From: Vibrio aestuarianus
GTDB lineage: Bacteria; Pseudomonadota; Gammaproteobacteria; Enterobacterales; Vibrionaceae
NCBI RefSeq assembly: GCF_012395185.1
Contig: NZ_JAAZTU010000022.1
Span: forward strand, 1-64,000
DNA length: 64,000 bases
Direction of reading: 5' to 3'
In this document: piece after piece, positions 37,589 through 47,476 of the stretch
Layout: each line of letters begins with the position of its first letter
Position numbering within the stretch: position 1 is the first letter of the stretch
Program-made: the position numbers and the translations under genes
The notes under the pieces: model-generated
Seen by the model: the letters and a program-made list of their open reading frames with translations, nothing else
Database searches by the model: none
What the model was told of the DNA's origin: nothing

Positions 37589-38009
37589 CGTTATGAGCAA
37601 TAACCGAAAAAGCATATGGTTTGTCTATATTGCAAGTTTACTCACACCTTTTACTTGTTTAATTTCAGGGGTGATTGCCATTATTTATGCAGGATATCGG
37701 CTTGATAAAAATCAAGATGGTGAGGTTGCTAATTCCCATTATTACGGTCTTATTCGTAGCTTCTTTTTGTACCTGACATTCTTTGTTGTACTGCTAGTCA
37801 CCGTTGCCACTTCAAATGGCGTTTTGGTTGGGCTCAATGACTATTGGTATAAAAGCTCATGGATTGACACGATAAGTTATGTAATCCCTATCATCGGTGC
37901 CGTATTTGCTTTATTAGCCATCCTAGTTTGGCTTGCTAGAATAGTACAAGGTATGCAGCAATTGAGAAATAACCAGCCTCATCAACCCTCTAAAGGGCCA
38001 AATCTATAA
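37578..38009 (+). CDS. Small integral membrane protein at the end of the fdh operon
   Basis: The 143-residue protein has three membrane segments (about 14-34, 53-75 and 92-118) and resembles the Tic20/DUF4870-like membrane proteins. It begins inside the end of fdhC behind GAGGGAAAAG and is followed by the operon terminator, so it is made with the enzyme. It might aid membrane assembly of the cytochrome subunit, but no function is known to me. Confidence 0.75.
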   Translation: MNNNVMSNNRKSIWFVYIASLLTPFTCLISGVIAIIYAGYRLDKNQDGEVANSHYYGLIRSFFLYLTFFVVLLVTVATSNGVLVGLNDYWYKSSWIDTISYVIPIIGAVFALLAILVWLARIVQGMQQLRNNQPHQPSKGPNL

Positions 38010-38014
38010 TCTAT

Positions 38015-38041
38015 AAGCCCAGTTTCATGCTGGGCTTTTTT
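38015..38041 (+). terminator. Rho-independent terminator of the fdh operon
   Basis: AAGCCCAG (38015-38022) pairs with CTGGGCTT (38030-38037) around a 7-base loop, followed by T to 38041. Confidence 0.92.
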
Positions 38042-38051
38042 ACGCCATATA

Positions 38052-38095
38052 TTAGTGCGCATCAAAAAAGGGCGAACGATCCAAGTTAGTGCAAT
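38052..38095 (+). promoter_or_regulatory. Possible NtrC-type sites upstream of amtB
   Basis: TTAGTGCGCA (38052-38061) and TTAGTGCAAT (38086-38095) resemble half-sites of the NtrC consensus (TGGTGCA family) and lie about 145-185 bp upstream of the predicted start. A third, TTGGTGCGCA, is at 38291-38300 in the leader. They fit nitrogen control but none is a full palindrome. Confidence 0.35.
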
Positions 38096-38212
38096 GGGTG
38101 AGATATATCATCCATTTCGACAATAAGCCTAATTGATACATGTAACTAATAATTCAATATTATTCATTGGGTTAGCTTGCATTTTATTTTTATTGATTCA
38201 TCTATCTATTTT

Positions 38213-38228
38213 CGGAACAAATCTTGCT
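38213..38228 (+). promoter_or_regulatory. Predicted sigma-54 promoter of amtB
   Basis: CGGAACAAATCTTGCT has GG at 38214-38215 and GC at 38226-38227, with correct spacing, and the TTGCT element. The start would be near 38239. Nitrogen control of ammonium transporters through sigma-54 and NtrC is well known. The 313-base gap between the fdh terminator and amtB holds this promoter and the candidate NtrC sites, and nothing else recognisable. Confidence 0.6.
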
Positions 38229-38322
38229 GAAAAGCTGGCTAATACAAGCATTTCCCCGATTTGGTGAAGTGATAATCAAGTAGCACAGGATTGGTGCGCA
38301 ACATTGATGGAGAATCACTAAG

Positions 38323-39543
38323 ATGACTCAAACCGTAAGTCAGGTACAAGGTGCTGTACAAGCCCTGACCCAAAGTTCAGATACCCTTTTTTTATTACTC
38401 GGTGCAATCATGGTGTTTTTAATGCACGCCGGATTCGCTTTTCTGGAAGTAGGAACCGTTCGTAAGAAAAACCAAGTGAATGCCTTGGTGAAGATTCTTG
38501 CTGATTTCGGGGTTTCAACCATCGCCTACTTTTTTATTGGCTATTGGGTGGCATACGGTGCGAACTTCTTTGCTGATGCGCAGACGCTTTCTCAAGGAAA
38601 TGGGTATGAATTGGTTAAGTTTTTCTTCTTATTGACTTTTGCAGCAGCGATACCTGCGATTGTTTCTGGTGGTATTGCTGAAAGGGCGCGTTTCTATCCT
38701 ATTCTCATAGCAACTTTTTTTACTGTCGGCCTAGTTTATCCTTTCTTTGAAGGCATGATTTGGAATGGAAACTTTGGTGTCCAGAATTGGTTTGAAGTTC
38801 AATTTGGCGCAGGGTTTCATGATTTTGCAGGATCGGTCGTTGTACATGCTGTCGGCGGTTGGATTGCACTAGTTGCAGTCATATTTCTTGGCATGCGTAA
38901 AGGACGGATTCGCGCAGGAAAACACACCAACTTTGCCCCCTCAAATATTCCATTTTTAGCGTTGGGTGCATGGATTCTTTGTGTCGGTTGGTTTGGCTTT
39001 AACGTGATGTCAGCCCAAACACTTAATGGTATTAGTGGTCTCGTCGCCATGAACTCCTTACTTGCGATGACCGGTGGTATCTTAGCGGCACTGATTGCTG
39101 GTAAAAATGACCCAGGCTTTATCCATAATGGTCCTTTGGCTGGTTTAGTTGCCGTTTGTGCCGGCTCAGATTTGATGCATCCACTTGGTGCACTCGTGAC
39201 TGGTGCTGTGGCTGGCATACTGTTTGTCTGGTTATTTACTCAACTGCAGAATAAAACAAAAATCGATGATGTACTCGGCGTATGGCCCTTGCACGGTGTA
39301 TGTGGTGCTTGGGGGGGAATTGCTGCCGGTATTTTTGGGCAAACCGCTTTGGGAGGCCTTGGGGGCGTAAGTTTGACCGTACAGCTACTTGGAACACTGC
39401 TAGGTATTATTGTCGCTGTTGTTGGCGCGGCCATCGTTTATGGCACGTTAAACGCGGTGACAGGGTTACGCCTCTCAGAAGAAGATGAATTTAATGGTGC
39501 AGATTTAGCCATTCACAAAATCTCATCTCTCAACGAAGATTAA
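38323..39543 (+). CDS. amtB: Ammonium transporter, Amt family
   Basis: The 406-residue protein has eleven hydrophobic segments and Amt motifs: the AFLEVG segment, DFAGSVVVHAVGG with the first pore His, and WPLHGVCGAWGG with the second. It conducts ammonium/ammonia across the inner membrane. No glnK lies beside it, unlike the E. coli glnK-amtB operon. The short cytoplasmic tail (LRLSEEDEFNGADLAIHKIS) is the usual place for GlnK contact. It is monocistronic, with a probable sigma-54 promoter upstream. Confidence 0.92.
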   Translation: MTQTVSQVQGAVQALTQSSDTLFLLLGAIMVFLMHAGFAFLEVGTVRKKNQVNALVKILADFGVSTIAYFFIGYWVAYGANFFADAQTLSQGNGYELVKFFFLLTFAAAIPAIVSGGIAERARFYPILIATFFTVGLVYPFFEGMIWNGNFGVQNWFEVQFGAGFHDFAGSVVVHAVGGWIALVAVIFLGMRKGRIRAGKHTNFAPSNIPFLALGAWILCVGWFGFNVMSAQTLNGISGLVAMNSLLAMTGGILAALIAGKNDPGFIHNGPLAGLVAVCAGSDLMHPLGALVTGAVAGILFVWLFTQLQNKTKIDDVLGVWPLHGVCGAWGGIAAGIFGQTALGGLGGVSLTVQLLGTLLGIIVAVVGAAIVYGTLNAVTGLRLSEEDEFNGADLAIHKISSLNED

Positions 39544-39698
39544 TCATATCGAGCGAGGTGAAGGGTTACTTTCACTTCGCTTAAGTCACAAAATTAGCCA
39601 AATTCATAGCCGTTTTATACTATGGTCTAATCCTCAAAACTATTGTTGTTATTGCATCAGTGCTAAGCTAGCAAGAAAGTGAGCAATAAGGACATCGC

Positions 39699-40436
39699 AT
39701 GAATTTCCCCTACAAAAATATTGTCATCCTCACTGGCGCTGGTATTTCAGCCGAATCAGGCATCAAAACTTTCCGAGCTCAAGACGGATTGTGGGAAAAC
39801 CACCGAATTGAAGATGTTGCCACGCCAGAAGGTTTTGCACGCAACCCTGATCTTGTTCAAGACTTCTACAACCAACGACGTCGTAAACTCCAATCTGATG
39901 CCATCCAACCGAACGCAGCGCATATCGCCTTGGGTAAGTTAGAACAAGCGTTAGAAGGGAAAGTAACAATCATTACCCAGAACATTGATAACCTCCACGA
40001 ACGAGGAGGCAGCACCAATGTAATTCATATGCATGGCGAACTGCTAAAAGCGCGCTGTAGTGCTTCTAATCAAGTCATTGAACATAAAGATGACATATTG
40101 ACAGGCGAACTTTGCCATTGCTGTCAGTTTCCAGCACAAATGCGGCCCCATATTGTCTGGTTTGGAGAAATGCCATTGCGCATGGGAGATATCTACTCAG
40201 CGCTCGAAGAGGCCGATCTCTTTATTTCTATTGGTACTTCGGGCGTTGTTTTTCCAGCCGCAGGTTTTGTGCATGACGCAAGAATGCACGGTGCACATAC
40301 TATCGAAATCAACCTAGAGCCAAGCGCAGTTGAAAGTGAATTTGAAGAAAAGCGTTATGGAAAGGCCAGCATCGAAGTTCCACAATTGGTGGAAGAGCTA
40401 TTGGCGCTAGAAATGCCAAAAAAGAAACACGCCTAA
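39699..40436 (+). CDS. cobB: NAD-dependent protein deacylase (sirtuin) CobB
   Basis: The 245-residue sirtuin has the NAD-binding [10 protein letters not shown], the [12 protein letters not shown] loop, the catalytic His in HMHGEL, and four zinc cysteines (CSAS and LCHCC regions). The motif FYNQRRRKL contains the Tyr-x-x-Arg pair that lets CobB remove succinyl as well as acetyl groups from lysine. It controls acetyl-CoA synthetase and other acylated enzymes. It is monocistronic, with a strong terminator after it. Confidence 0.93.
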   Translation: MNFPYKNIVILTGAGISAESGIKTFRAQDGLWENHRIEDVATPEGFARNPDLVQDFYNQRRRKLQSDAIQPNAAHIALGKLEQALEGKVTIITQNIDNLHERGGSTNVIHMHGELLKARCSASNQVIEHKDDILTGELCHCCQFPAQMRPHIVWFGEMPLRMGDIYSALEEADLFISIGTSGVVFPAAGFVHDARMHGAHTIEINLEPSAVESEFEEKRYGKASIEVPQLVEELLALEMPKKKHA

Positions 40437-40462
40437 ATGAGGGCATGTAAATTGTTGCTATA

Positions 40463-40498
40463 ACAGAAAAGCGGCATCAAGCCGCTTTTCTGTTTCTT
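40463..40498. terminator. Bidirectional terminator between cobB and potD1
   Basis: ACAGAAAAGCGGC (40463-40475) pairs perfectly with GCCGCTTTTCTGT (40481-40493) around a 5-base loop, with TTTCTT after it on the plus strand. It separates two convergent transcripts. Confidence 0.9.
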
Positions 40499-40512
40499 AA
40501 ATAAAATTTGAA

Positions 40513-41550
40513 CTAATTGTTTACTTTTAACTTTTGGAAGTATTCATCATAAAGCACATTCGCTTCACCCACTTCATCTTGCCAACTACCACTATCCATT
40601 ACTGACTGCGGAGGGAAAATGTTGGGATCATTAGCGAACTCTTTTGGCAATAACGGATACGCGGTTTTAACTGGCGTCGGGTAACCTATTTCTAGGGCAA
40701 TTTTCGCTGCGTTTTCAGGGCGTAATAAAAAGTCGATCATCTTATGAGCCGCTTCAATATTTTTTGCCCCAGAAGGGATAGCTAAACTGTCCATCCAGAA
40801 AATTGCCCCTTTCTCTGGCCAGATAATATCAATGGATGCGCCTTCTTGGCGTGCCATGTAAGCCGAACCATTCCAAAGCATCCCTAATGAGACTTCACCC
40901 GCCAAATAAGGGTTAGCCGGGAAGTCGGAATTAAACACTAGTACGTTAGGAATAAGTTTCTTCAGTTCTTCGTAAGCCGCTTTAATTTCTTCTGGGTTGG
41001 TGGTATTGGTTGAATAACCTAATTTACTCAGCGCAATGTGGAAGACTTCTCGAGCGTCATCCATCATCATCAATTGACCTTCCCATTTTGCATCCCATAA
41101 ATCACCCCAATTCTTAATCGATGACTTATCTAGCATATCAGTATTAATACCAATGCCGGTTGCGCCCCAGATGTAAGGAATTGAATATTTGTTATTTGGG
41201 TCAAACGGCTTGTTCAGGTAATTAGGATCGAGGTCAGCAAAGTGTGCGAGTTTAGAATGGTCGATTTCCTGCAGCATCTCTTCTTTACGCATTTTCGATA
41301 CAAAATAGGTAGATGGAACCACTAGGTCGTAACCCGAGCCTTGAGTTTTCAATTTAGCGTACATGCTTTCATTGGACTCATAGGTTGAATAGATGACTTT
41401 GATGCCGGTCTCTTTAGTGAAATCTTCTAGTACGTCATGGGGGATATATTCAGACCAGTTATAGAAATAAAGTTCTTGGTCTGCAGCCATTGCGGGGGTA
41501 GTGAATAGAGTCGCGACGCATAGTGCGCCTGCATATAATTTACTTTTCAT
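40513..41550 (-). CDS. potD1: Spermidine/putrescine-binding periplasmic protein, PotD1
   Basis: The 345-residue protein has a signal peptide (ending PAMAADQ) and the PotD signature LYFYNWSEYIPHDVLEDF; the Trp/Tyr/Asp residues of the polyamine pocket are in keeping with the family. It delivers spermidine or putrescine to PotABC. It is the last gene of the pot operon, 124 bases after its paralogue, so it may be read from the main transcript or its own promoter. The paralogue numbering follows the V. cholerae order from memory. Confidence 0.9.
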   Translation of the reverse strand: MKSKLYAGALCVATLFTTPAMAADQELYFYNWSEYIPHDVLEDFTKETGIKVIYSTYESNESMYAKLKTQGSGYDLVVPSTYFVSKMRKEEMLQEIDHSKLAHFADLDPNYLNKPFDPNNKYSIPYIWGATGIGINTDMLDKSSIKNWGDLWDAKWEGQLMMMDDAREVFHIALSKLGYSTNTTNPEEIKAAYEELKKLIPNVLVFNSDFPANPYLAGEVSLGMLWNGSAYMARQEGASIDIIWPEKGAIFWMDSLAIPSGAKNIEAAHKMIDFLLRPENAAKIALEIGYPTPVKTAYPLLPKEFANDPNIFPPQSVMDSGSWQDEVGEANVLYDEYFQKLKVNN

Positions 41551-41674
41551 TACGGTTCCATTTTAGTCGGTGCCAAAGCTAACTAGGCAAGAGTGCGTGA
41601 TGCGAAAGCACAAAGTATATCATTTTAAACGAAAATAGGCAGCGAATGCTGCCTATTTCCTACTTTTTAACGAA

Positions 41675-42709
41675 TTATTGGCCAGCTTTTAGCTTCATGA
41701 AGTACTCTTCATATTTTACAGTCTTGTCACCGACAGCCGCTTGCCACTCAACTCGATCTAAATCTTCTTGAGATGGGAACAGAGCAGGGCTGTCTTTAAA
41801 TTTCTCATTAGAAGCTTTCACACCAGTTAAATAGCCAGTGTCACGAGAAATTTGCTCAGCGATTTCAGGACGAAGCAAAAAATCGATCATCTTGTGTGCT
41901 GCTTCTACGTTTTTCGCACCAGAGCTGATGGCGAAGTTATCAACCCAACCAATACCACCTTCTTTAGGGAAAACTAGCTTAATGGGTAAACCTTCATTTT
42001 GCGCAGCAGCAGCAGAACCATTCCACAACATACCTAAGCCTACTTCACCAGAAAGATAAGGTGCAGCAGGGTTGTCTGAGTTAAAGACCAATACATTTGG
42101 CATTAACTTTTGTAGTTCAGCGTAAGCTTCATCGATTTGTTTTTCGTCTGTTGTGTTACCAGAATAACCTAACTTGCGAAGTGCAATATGGAAAACTTCA
42201 CGAGTGTCGTCCATTAGCATCAACTGACTAGCTAGTTCCGGTTTCCAGAGATCACCCCAACTTTGGAAGTCGTTAGGATCGTACATATCAGTATTAACGG
42301 CTAGGCCAGTGATAGCAACTACGTGTGGAATCGAATAATCGTTATTAGGATCATAGGGTTTATTTAGATAGTTGCTATCAAGGTTTTGGAAATTACTTAA
42401 TTTCGATTTATCGATCTTTTGTAGCATGCCTTCATCGCGCATTTTTGACACGAAGTAGGTAGATGGAACCACAAGATCGTAACCTTCATTGTGTGTTTTT
42501 AGCTTTGCATACAAAGTTTCATTCGACTCATAAGTTGAATAAATCACTTTGATGCCGGTCTCTTTAGTAAACTGTTCTAAGAGGCTGCTATTGATGTACG
42601 GCCCCCAGTTCATGAATACTAGTTCCTTGTTTTCGTCCGCTGTTACTGCTCCAGAGAACAAAGAAAGCGCACATGCACTACCAGCTAATAGAGTAGCCCA
42701 TTTTTTCAT
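41675..42709 (-). CDS. potD2: Spermidine/putrescine-binding periplasmic protein, PotD2
   Basis: The 344-residue paralogue of the neighbouring PotD1 has a signal peptide (MKKWATLLAG...VTADENK) and the start LVFMNWGPYINSSLLEQF. I start at ATG 42709 with GGAG 9 bases upstream; the longer frame uses TTG within that ribosome-binding site. Pocket residues differ from PotD1 (NWGPY against NWSEY; AITG against WGATG), so the two probably prefer different polyamines. A gap of about 107 bases separates it from potC. Confidence 0.9.
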   Translation of the reverse strand: MKKWATLLAGSACALSLFSGAVTADENKELVFMNWGPYINSSLLEQFTKETGIKVIYSTYESNETLYAKLKTHNEGYDLVVPSTYFVSKMRDEGMLQKIDKSKLSNFQNLDSNYLNKPYDPNNDYSIPHVVAITGLAVNTDMYDPNDFQSWGDLWKPELASQLMLMDDTREVFHIALRKLGYSGNTTDEKQIDEAYAELQKLMPNVLVFNSDNPAAPYLSGEVGLGMLWNGSAAAAQNEGLPIKLVFPKEGGIGWVDNFAISSGAKNVEAAHKMIDFLLRPEIAEQISRDTGYLTGVKASNEKFKDSPALFPSQEDLDRVEWQAAVGDKTVKYEEYFMKLKAGQ

Positions 42710-42816
42710 TGACGTTAGCTCCAAACCAAACGTTGCCTACGTTGTAGGCGTTAGATAGAAAAACAGAATGACTGACTGCCATTCTGTTTCGTGTAAAGTA
42801 TTACAACTTGGCAATT

Positions 42817-43587
42817 CTACTGTACTTTTTCCTTGGCTACCAACTGTGATGCAATAACCAGTAGCAAAGAAACAACCAACATTACCGTAGCTAAAGCATT
42901 TACCTCCGGAGAAATACCCACTTTAACCATTGAGTAAATCTTTAACGGTAGAATTTCATAAGTAGGGCCGGTCACAAACGAACTAATGATCACATCATCT
43001 AAAGACAGTGTGAAACTCAACAACCAACCAGCTGCAACCGCAGGTTTAGCCAGTGGCAGGATAATTTTTTTCAAAATAACCCATTCACCAGCACCCAGAT
43101 CTTTTGCCGCTTCTAGCATTTTCACATCAAACCCGTTGAGGCGGCTATAAACTGTCACCACAACAAAAGGTAAACAGAAAGTAATGTGGGCAATCAGCAG
43201 CGTAAAGAAACCTAACTGAGCACCTAATACTAAGAATAGTGCAAGTAGCGAAATTGCCATGACAATATCTGGGGACATCATCACAACAAACAACATGCCA
43301 TTAACTGCACGCTTTCCCTTAAATTGGTAACGGAATAGGGCAACAGCCGTCAGGCTACCGATAATGGTTGCTGCGGTGGCTGAAAACACGGCAATATTGA
43401 GTGAATGCCAGGCGGCTTGAACCAAGCTGTCATTGGCAGCCAAAGCGTGGTACCACTTAGTGGTAAATCCACCCCATTTGATACCAAACTTATTTTCATT
43501 AAATGAGTTAACGATCAGCACAATGATTGGCAAATACAAAAATGCATATACCAAGCTCATAAAGCTAAATCTAATTGTTTTTGCCAT
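42817..43587 (-). CDS. potC: Spermidine/putrescine ABC transporter permease PotC
   Basis: The 256-residue inner-membrane permease has six predicted helices and the ATPase-contact loop EAAKDLGAGEWVILKKIILP. It forms the channel with PotB. Its start shares a base with the potB stop, a classic coupled junction. Confidence 0.93.
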   Translation of the reverse strand: MAKTIRFSFMSLVYAFLYLPIIVLIVNSFNENKFGIKWGGFTTKWYHALAANDSLVQAAWHSLNIAVFSATAATIIGSLTAVALFRYQFKGKRAVNGMLFVVMMSPDIVMAISLLALFLVLGAQLGFFTLLIAHITFCLPFVVVTVYSRLNGFDVKMLEAAKDLGAGEWVILKKIILPLAKPAVAAGWLLSFTLSLDDVIISSFVTGPTYEILPLKIYSMVKVGISPEVNALATVMLVVSLLLVIASQLVAKEKVQ

Positions 43588-44447
43588 TAGTCTAGCTCCA
43601 CTTTCTTATTCAATAACTTACCAGCACGGTAGTAAGCATACAGCATCACCGCCATAGCAAGAGTGAGTGCAATACTGGTCGCAGCGCCAAATGGCCAATC
43701 GCGAGCATTAAGAACCTGACTCTTAATTACGTTACCGATCAATAAGTTTTTCGCTCCACCTAACAAGTCAGCAATGTAGAACATTCCTAATGCAGGCAGT
43801 AACACTAGTAAGCAACCGCCAATAATGCCAGGCATCGTCAGTGGCAAAACAACTTTTAGCAAAGTTTGAAGTTTATTGGCGCCAAGGTCGCGCGCTGCTT
43901 CTATATAAGTACCATCCAACTTTTCAATCGCTGAATAGAGCGGAAGAATCATAAAAGGAAGCAAAATATAAACTAAACCAATCATCACAGCGGTTTCGGT
44001 GTACATAATACGTAATGGTTTATCAATAATATCTAAACCAAGTAATGCTTGGTTTAAGATACCTTGTGTGCCTAAAACAATTTTTAATCCGTAAGTACGG
44101 ATCAGTGAATTGGTCCAAAAGGGCACAATCACCAAGAACAACATGATAGGACGCCATTTTGCAGGCATCTTGGCAACAATATAAGCAAACGGATAACCGA
44201 TAACTAAGCACAGCAAGGTTGCCACAATAGCCATATAAAAAGAGTGCATTAGCACTTTGGCATACAGTGGATCTAGTAGACGCGTATAGTTATCCAGTGT
44301 GAATGTAAGCTCGATTAAATTAGCTTCATCACGAGTCAAAAAGCTAGTACCGATAATCATTAGGTTTGGGATCAATACAAACAGTACTAACCACCCAACA
44401 ATCAGTGTGATAATAGCATTTTGAAGACTAAGCTTCTTGCTCATCAT
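43587..44447 (-). CDS. potB: Spermidine/putrescine ABC transporter permease PotB
   Basis: The 286-residue permease has six helices and the loop [20 protein letters not shown]. It is the partner of PotC in polyamine import. It overlaps potA by 20 bases, so it should be translated from the same message. Two Met codons begin the frame and either may be used. Confidence 0.93.
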   Translation of the reverse strand: MMSKKLSLQNAIITLIVGWLVLFVLIPNLMIIGTSFLTRDEANLIELTFTLDNYTRLLDPLYAKVLMHSFYMAIVATLLCLVIGYPFAYIVAKMPAKWRPIMLFLVIVPFWTNSLIRTYGLKIVLGTQGILNQALLGLDIIDKPLRIMYTETAVMIGLVYILLPFMILPLYSAIEKLDGTYIEAARDLGANKLQTLLKVVLPLTMPGIIGGCLLVLLPALGMFYIADLLGGAKNLLIGNVIKSQVLNARDWPFGAATSIALTLAMAVMLYAYYRAGKLLNKKVELD

Positions 44448-45600
44448 CGAGTACTACCTCCCAGCTTTCCACCCAAGTTATTGCGACTTTTTGACCAAGA
44501 GAGTGATCAACATCAGGATCATCTTCGTTGAAAAATTCGCTTACTGTCACGCGCATGCCTGATTCTAATTCAACGACAGATTCAAGAGTCATTCCTTTGT
44601 AGGTACGCTCTGTCACGTGGCCCACAATGCCTCTTTCTTCCGATTCTTTGATTTCTTCGATGCGAAGATCTTCAGGGCGCAACAATACTTGTAATTTGTG
44701 TCCGGGTTGTACATCTTGGTCGTGATACACCACGGATTCAACACCTTCGATATGGGCTCGAATGCGTTTCTCATCAATGCGCTCTAGCGTTTCAGCATTA
44801 AATACGTTGATCTCGCCGATGAAGCGTGCCACGAATAGGTTTTTCGGCTCTTCATAAATCTCACGTGGAGAACCATCTTGTTCAATTTTCCCGTCACGCA
44901 TAACAATGATGCGATCAGACATTGATAGTGCCTCTTCCTGATCGTGCGTTACGAAGATAAAGGTGATACCAAGCTGACGTTGCAGTTGTTTTAATTCCAT
45001 CTGCATTTGCTTGCGTAATTTGTAGTCAAGTGCCGATAAAGACTCATCAAGTAACAGCACTTTAGGCTTATTCACGACAGCTCGCGCAATCGCTATACGT
45101 TGTTGTTGACCACCAGAGAGTTGGCTAGGTTTACGCTGTGCCATACTGTCTAGGCGAACCATACGTAGTGCTTCCATTACACGAGGTTCAATGTCTGCAG
45201 TAGGGACCTTTTGCATACGTAAGCCAAACGCAACATTTTCAAACACAGTCATATGCGGAAACAGAGCATAACTTTGGAATACCGTGTTAACGTGTCGCTG
45301 TTCAGCAGGAATTTGGGTGACATCTTGATTATCAAGAATGATATTTCCGTTATCAGCAGTTTCGAAACCTGCAATCATTCTTAATACTGTTGTTTTACCA
45401 CAGCCAGAAGGTCCAAGTATCGTTAAAAATTCACCGTGATTAACATCAAGGTTTAACCCGCCGATGATTTCCTTACCATCGAAACTTTTACTAATACCAG
45501 AAAGACGAACTACTGGTTTTCCTACTGATTTTTTTGCGTTCAACGTCTGTTTTTCTCCCACCTTGTTCTTAGGGATGCCTATGATACGGCCTGCTGCCAT
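44428..45600 (-). CDS. potA: Spermidine/putrescine ABC transporter ATPase PotA
   Basis: The 390-residue ATPase has Walker [10 protein letters not shown], signature LSGGQQQR, Walker [13 protein letters not shown] and a C-terminal TOBE regulatory region ending [15 protein letters not shown], all matching PotA. It powers PotBC. It is the first gene of the potABC-potD2-potD1 operon. The first 28 residues, before KPVVRLSG, are poorly conserved, so the exact start is less sure. Confidence 0.93.
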   Translation of the reverse strand: MAAGRIIGIPKNKVGEKQTLNAKKSVGKPVVRLSGISKSFDGKEIIGGLNLDVNHGEFLTILGPSGCGKTTVLRMIAGFETADNGNIILDNQDVTQIPAEQRHVNTVFQSYALFPHMTVFENVAFGLRMQKVPTADIEPRVMEALRMVRLDSMAQRKPSQLSGGQQQRIAIARAVVNKPKVLLLDESLSALDYKLRKQMQMELKQLQRQLGITFIFVTHDQEEALSMSDRIIVMRDGKIEQDGSPREIYEEPKNLFVARFIGEINVFNAETLERIDEKRIRAHIEGVESVVYHDQDVQPGHKLQVLLRPEDLRIEEIKESEERGIVGHVTERTYKGMTLESVVELESGMRVTVSEFFNEDDPDVDHSLGQKVAITWVESWEVVLDDEQEA

Positions 45601-45736
45601 ATGCGCTTGAGGCGCGAATCATAATCATCAAAAGAGTGAATTCAAAGTTTTTTCTTATCTTGATACAGAAAAAGTTTTGTAGGTCTTAGCTAAGATTGCT
45701 TACCATAGTCATTCGACCATGATTAAATGTATCAAA

Positions 45737-45751
45737 TTGATTAATTATCAA
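45737..45751. promoter_or_regulatory. FNR-like palindrome with five-base spacer in the potA upstream region
   Basis: TTGAT-TAATT-ATCAA has perfect FNR half-sites but a spacer of five rather than four bases. It lies between divergent potA and the membrane-protein gene. True FNR or CRP-family binding is doubtful. The rest of the 279-base gap shows no clear feature. Confidence 0.2.
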
Positions 45752-45879
45752 CCAAATAACTCATAATGCAAGATCAGTTTCGAGTTCTGATTTTGGACTA
45801 AACTGCATTGCGGTATAATGAAACGAATTTTGTGACTCAATTCAGACAGCAGAATTATTATTGCTGTCTAGGACATTTT

Positions 45880-46668
45880 ATGAATAACGATATCGAAAAA
45901 GATTTCAACCTAGGCGGAAGCGTAGAACGCGCTCTAAAAGGGGACTGTGATATTAAGGCTGGAGCAGTCCTTAAAGAAGCATGGGACTGCACAATTAAGC
46001 AATTTATCTCTTTTACACCAGCAATTGTCATTCTTCTGTTTGTACAGTTAGCTATCTTTTATATTGCATTAAAACTGCAATTAGGTGAGCCATCTATTAT
46101 TTTAGATGCATTACAAAAACCTGATGGATTTACTCAAAGTATCGTTGAAGCTATTTTCGTAGCTAATTTTAGTTACGAAGTGGTCAGTGCACCCATTTTT
46201 GCAGGCGTGAGCTTAATGGCAATGAGCCATGCGGCAGGGCTAAAAACGCAGCCTAGGCATATTGCCAAAGGTTTGCAGTTTACCATTCCGGTTATTTTAG
46301 CAACACTGTTTAGCTTGGTGCTACAAGGGATTGCTGGAATGATTTTTCCGCTACTTTCTCTTTACCTGTCATTGGCATTCAGTAACTCCATCTTGCTGAT
46401 TTGTGAAAAGCGAGTGCCACCAATGCAATCACTGCTTTTATCATTGCGAGCGGTAAACAAAAAAATCGTACCTATCGCAATGATTTATCTTGTCGTTATG
46501 GTGATGTTCATTACTGCTGCTCTATTTTATGGCATCGGTTTCATTTTTGTATTGCCTTTCTTTTTCCATGCAAAAGGCATCATTTATCGCAATATGTTTG
46601 GAATAAAACTCAAAATAGTGGCTACAAATCAATCAGATAACAATAACTCACAGGTGTTCAATGCGTAA
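45880..46668 (+). CDS. Conserved integral membrane protein, function unknown
   Basis: The 262-residue protein has a soluble N-terminal segment of about 45 residues and then five to six membrane helices (first about 46-70, last about 215-240). I prefer ATG 45880, after AGGAC; the longer frame from 45808 adds a Cys- and Gln-rich leader without a ribosome-binding site. It overlaps the bax-like gene by 8 bases, so it may act with that murein hydrolase. No family function is recognised. Confidence 0.7.
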   Translation: MNNDIEKDFNLGGSVERALKGDCDIKAGAVLKEAWDCTIKQFISFTPAIVILLFVQLAIFYIALKLQLGEPSIILDALQKPDGFTQSIVEAIFVANFSYEVVSAPIFAGVSLMAMSHAAGLKTQPRHIAKGLQFTIPVILATLFSLVLQGIAGMIFPLLSLYLSLAFSNSILLICEKRVPPMQSLLLSLRAVNKKIVPIAMIYLVVMVMFITAALFYGIGFIFVLPFFFHAKGIIYRNMFGIKLKIVATNQSDNNNSQVFNA

Positions 46669-47467
46669 AATAATCTTATTAGCTACTTTCAGCCTCATTG
46701 CTGTGAGTTGTAGCGTATATTATGTACAACAAACCTCAACAGAGACTACGTATTACCATGATGTTCCTGAGTTACAAGATGCACATATTGTTGGTAAAGC
46801 TCCCAACTTTGCTGAAATAACCGATATCAGTGAGAAAAAGCACACCTTCTTCTCATTTTTAAAACCCGGCATTGCTTGGGAAAATAGACGAGTCCTACAA
46901 GAAAGAGAAAACCTTAACAATATTAAGGATAATTTCCTCGCGAATAAACTCTCTAATGACAATATAAAGCAAGCTAAAAAACTGGCAGAAAATTACGATT
47001 TGTCACTTAGTGAGCAAGGCGTAGATCAGAAATGGATAGACGACATGCTTCATCGTGTTGATGTGTTGCCTGAAGCATTGGTTCTGACTCAAGCGGCTAA
47101 TGAATCAGCTTGGGGGACATCTCGCTTTGCTACAGAGGGGAACAACTATTTTGGTCAGTGGTGTTACAGTGAGGGTTGTGGTCTTATTCCACTCAAACGT
47201 GGGGAAGGTATGACACATGAAGTCGCCAGCTTTAGCTCAGTACAAGAATCTATTCATCGTTATTTTATGAACGTGAATAGAAATGCCGCGTACTACGATT
47301 TACGTGAAATTCGTTACGGACTTAGAGAAAACAATGCAAACCTACTTAGCGCTGACAGTGCCATGGAAATGGTCAATGGATTACTAAAATACTCAGAACG
47401 AGGTGAAGCCTATGTTCAAGATCTTCAATCGATGATGCGCCATAACCAACAATTCTGGACAGAATAG
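46661..47467 (+). CDS. Bax-like glucosaminidase-domain protein
   Basis: The 268-residue protein has a short hydrophobic leader (MRKIILLATFSLIAVSC) that may be a lipoprotein signal, and a C-terminal mannosyl-glycoprotein endo-beta-N-acetylglucosaminidase domain with the catalytic Glu in AANESAWGTSRFA. It resembles E. coli Bax, a probable peptidoglycan glucosaminidase. It lies in a three-gene run with the membrane protein before it and the DUF2987 gene 9 bases after. Confidence 0.85.
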   Translation: MRKIILLATFSLIAVSCSVYYVQQTSTETTYYHDVPELQDAHIVGKAPNFAEITDISEKKHTFFSFLKPGIAWENRRVLQERENLNNIKDNFLANKLSNDNIKQAKKLAENYDLSLSEQGVDQKWIDDMLHRVDVLPEALVLTQAANESAWGTSRFATEGNNYFGQWCYSEGCGLIPLKRGEGMTHEVASFSSVQESIHRYFMNVNRNAAYYDLREIRYGLRENNANLLSADSAMEMVNGLLKYSERGEAYVQDLQSMMRHNQQFWTE

Positions 47468-47476
47468 ATAATAACA

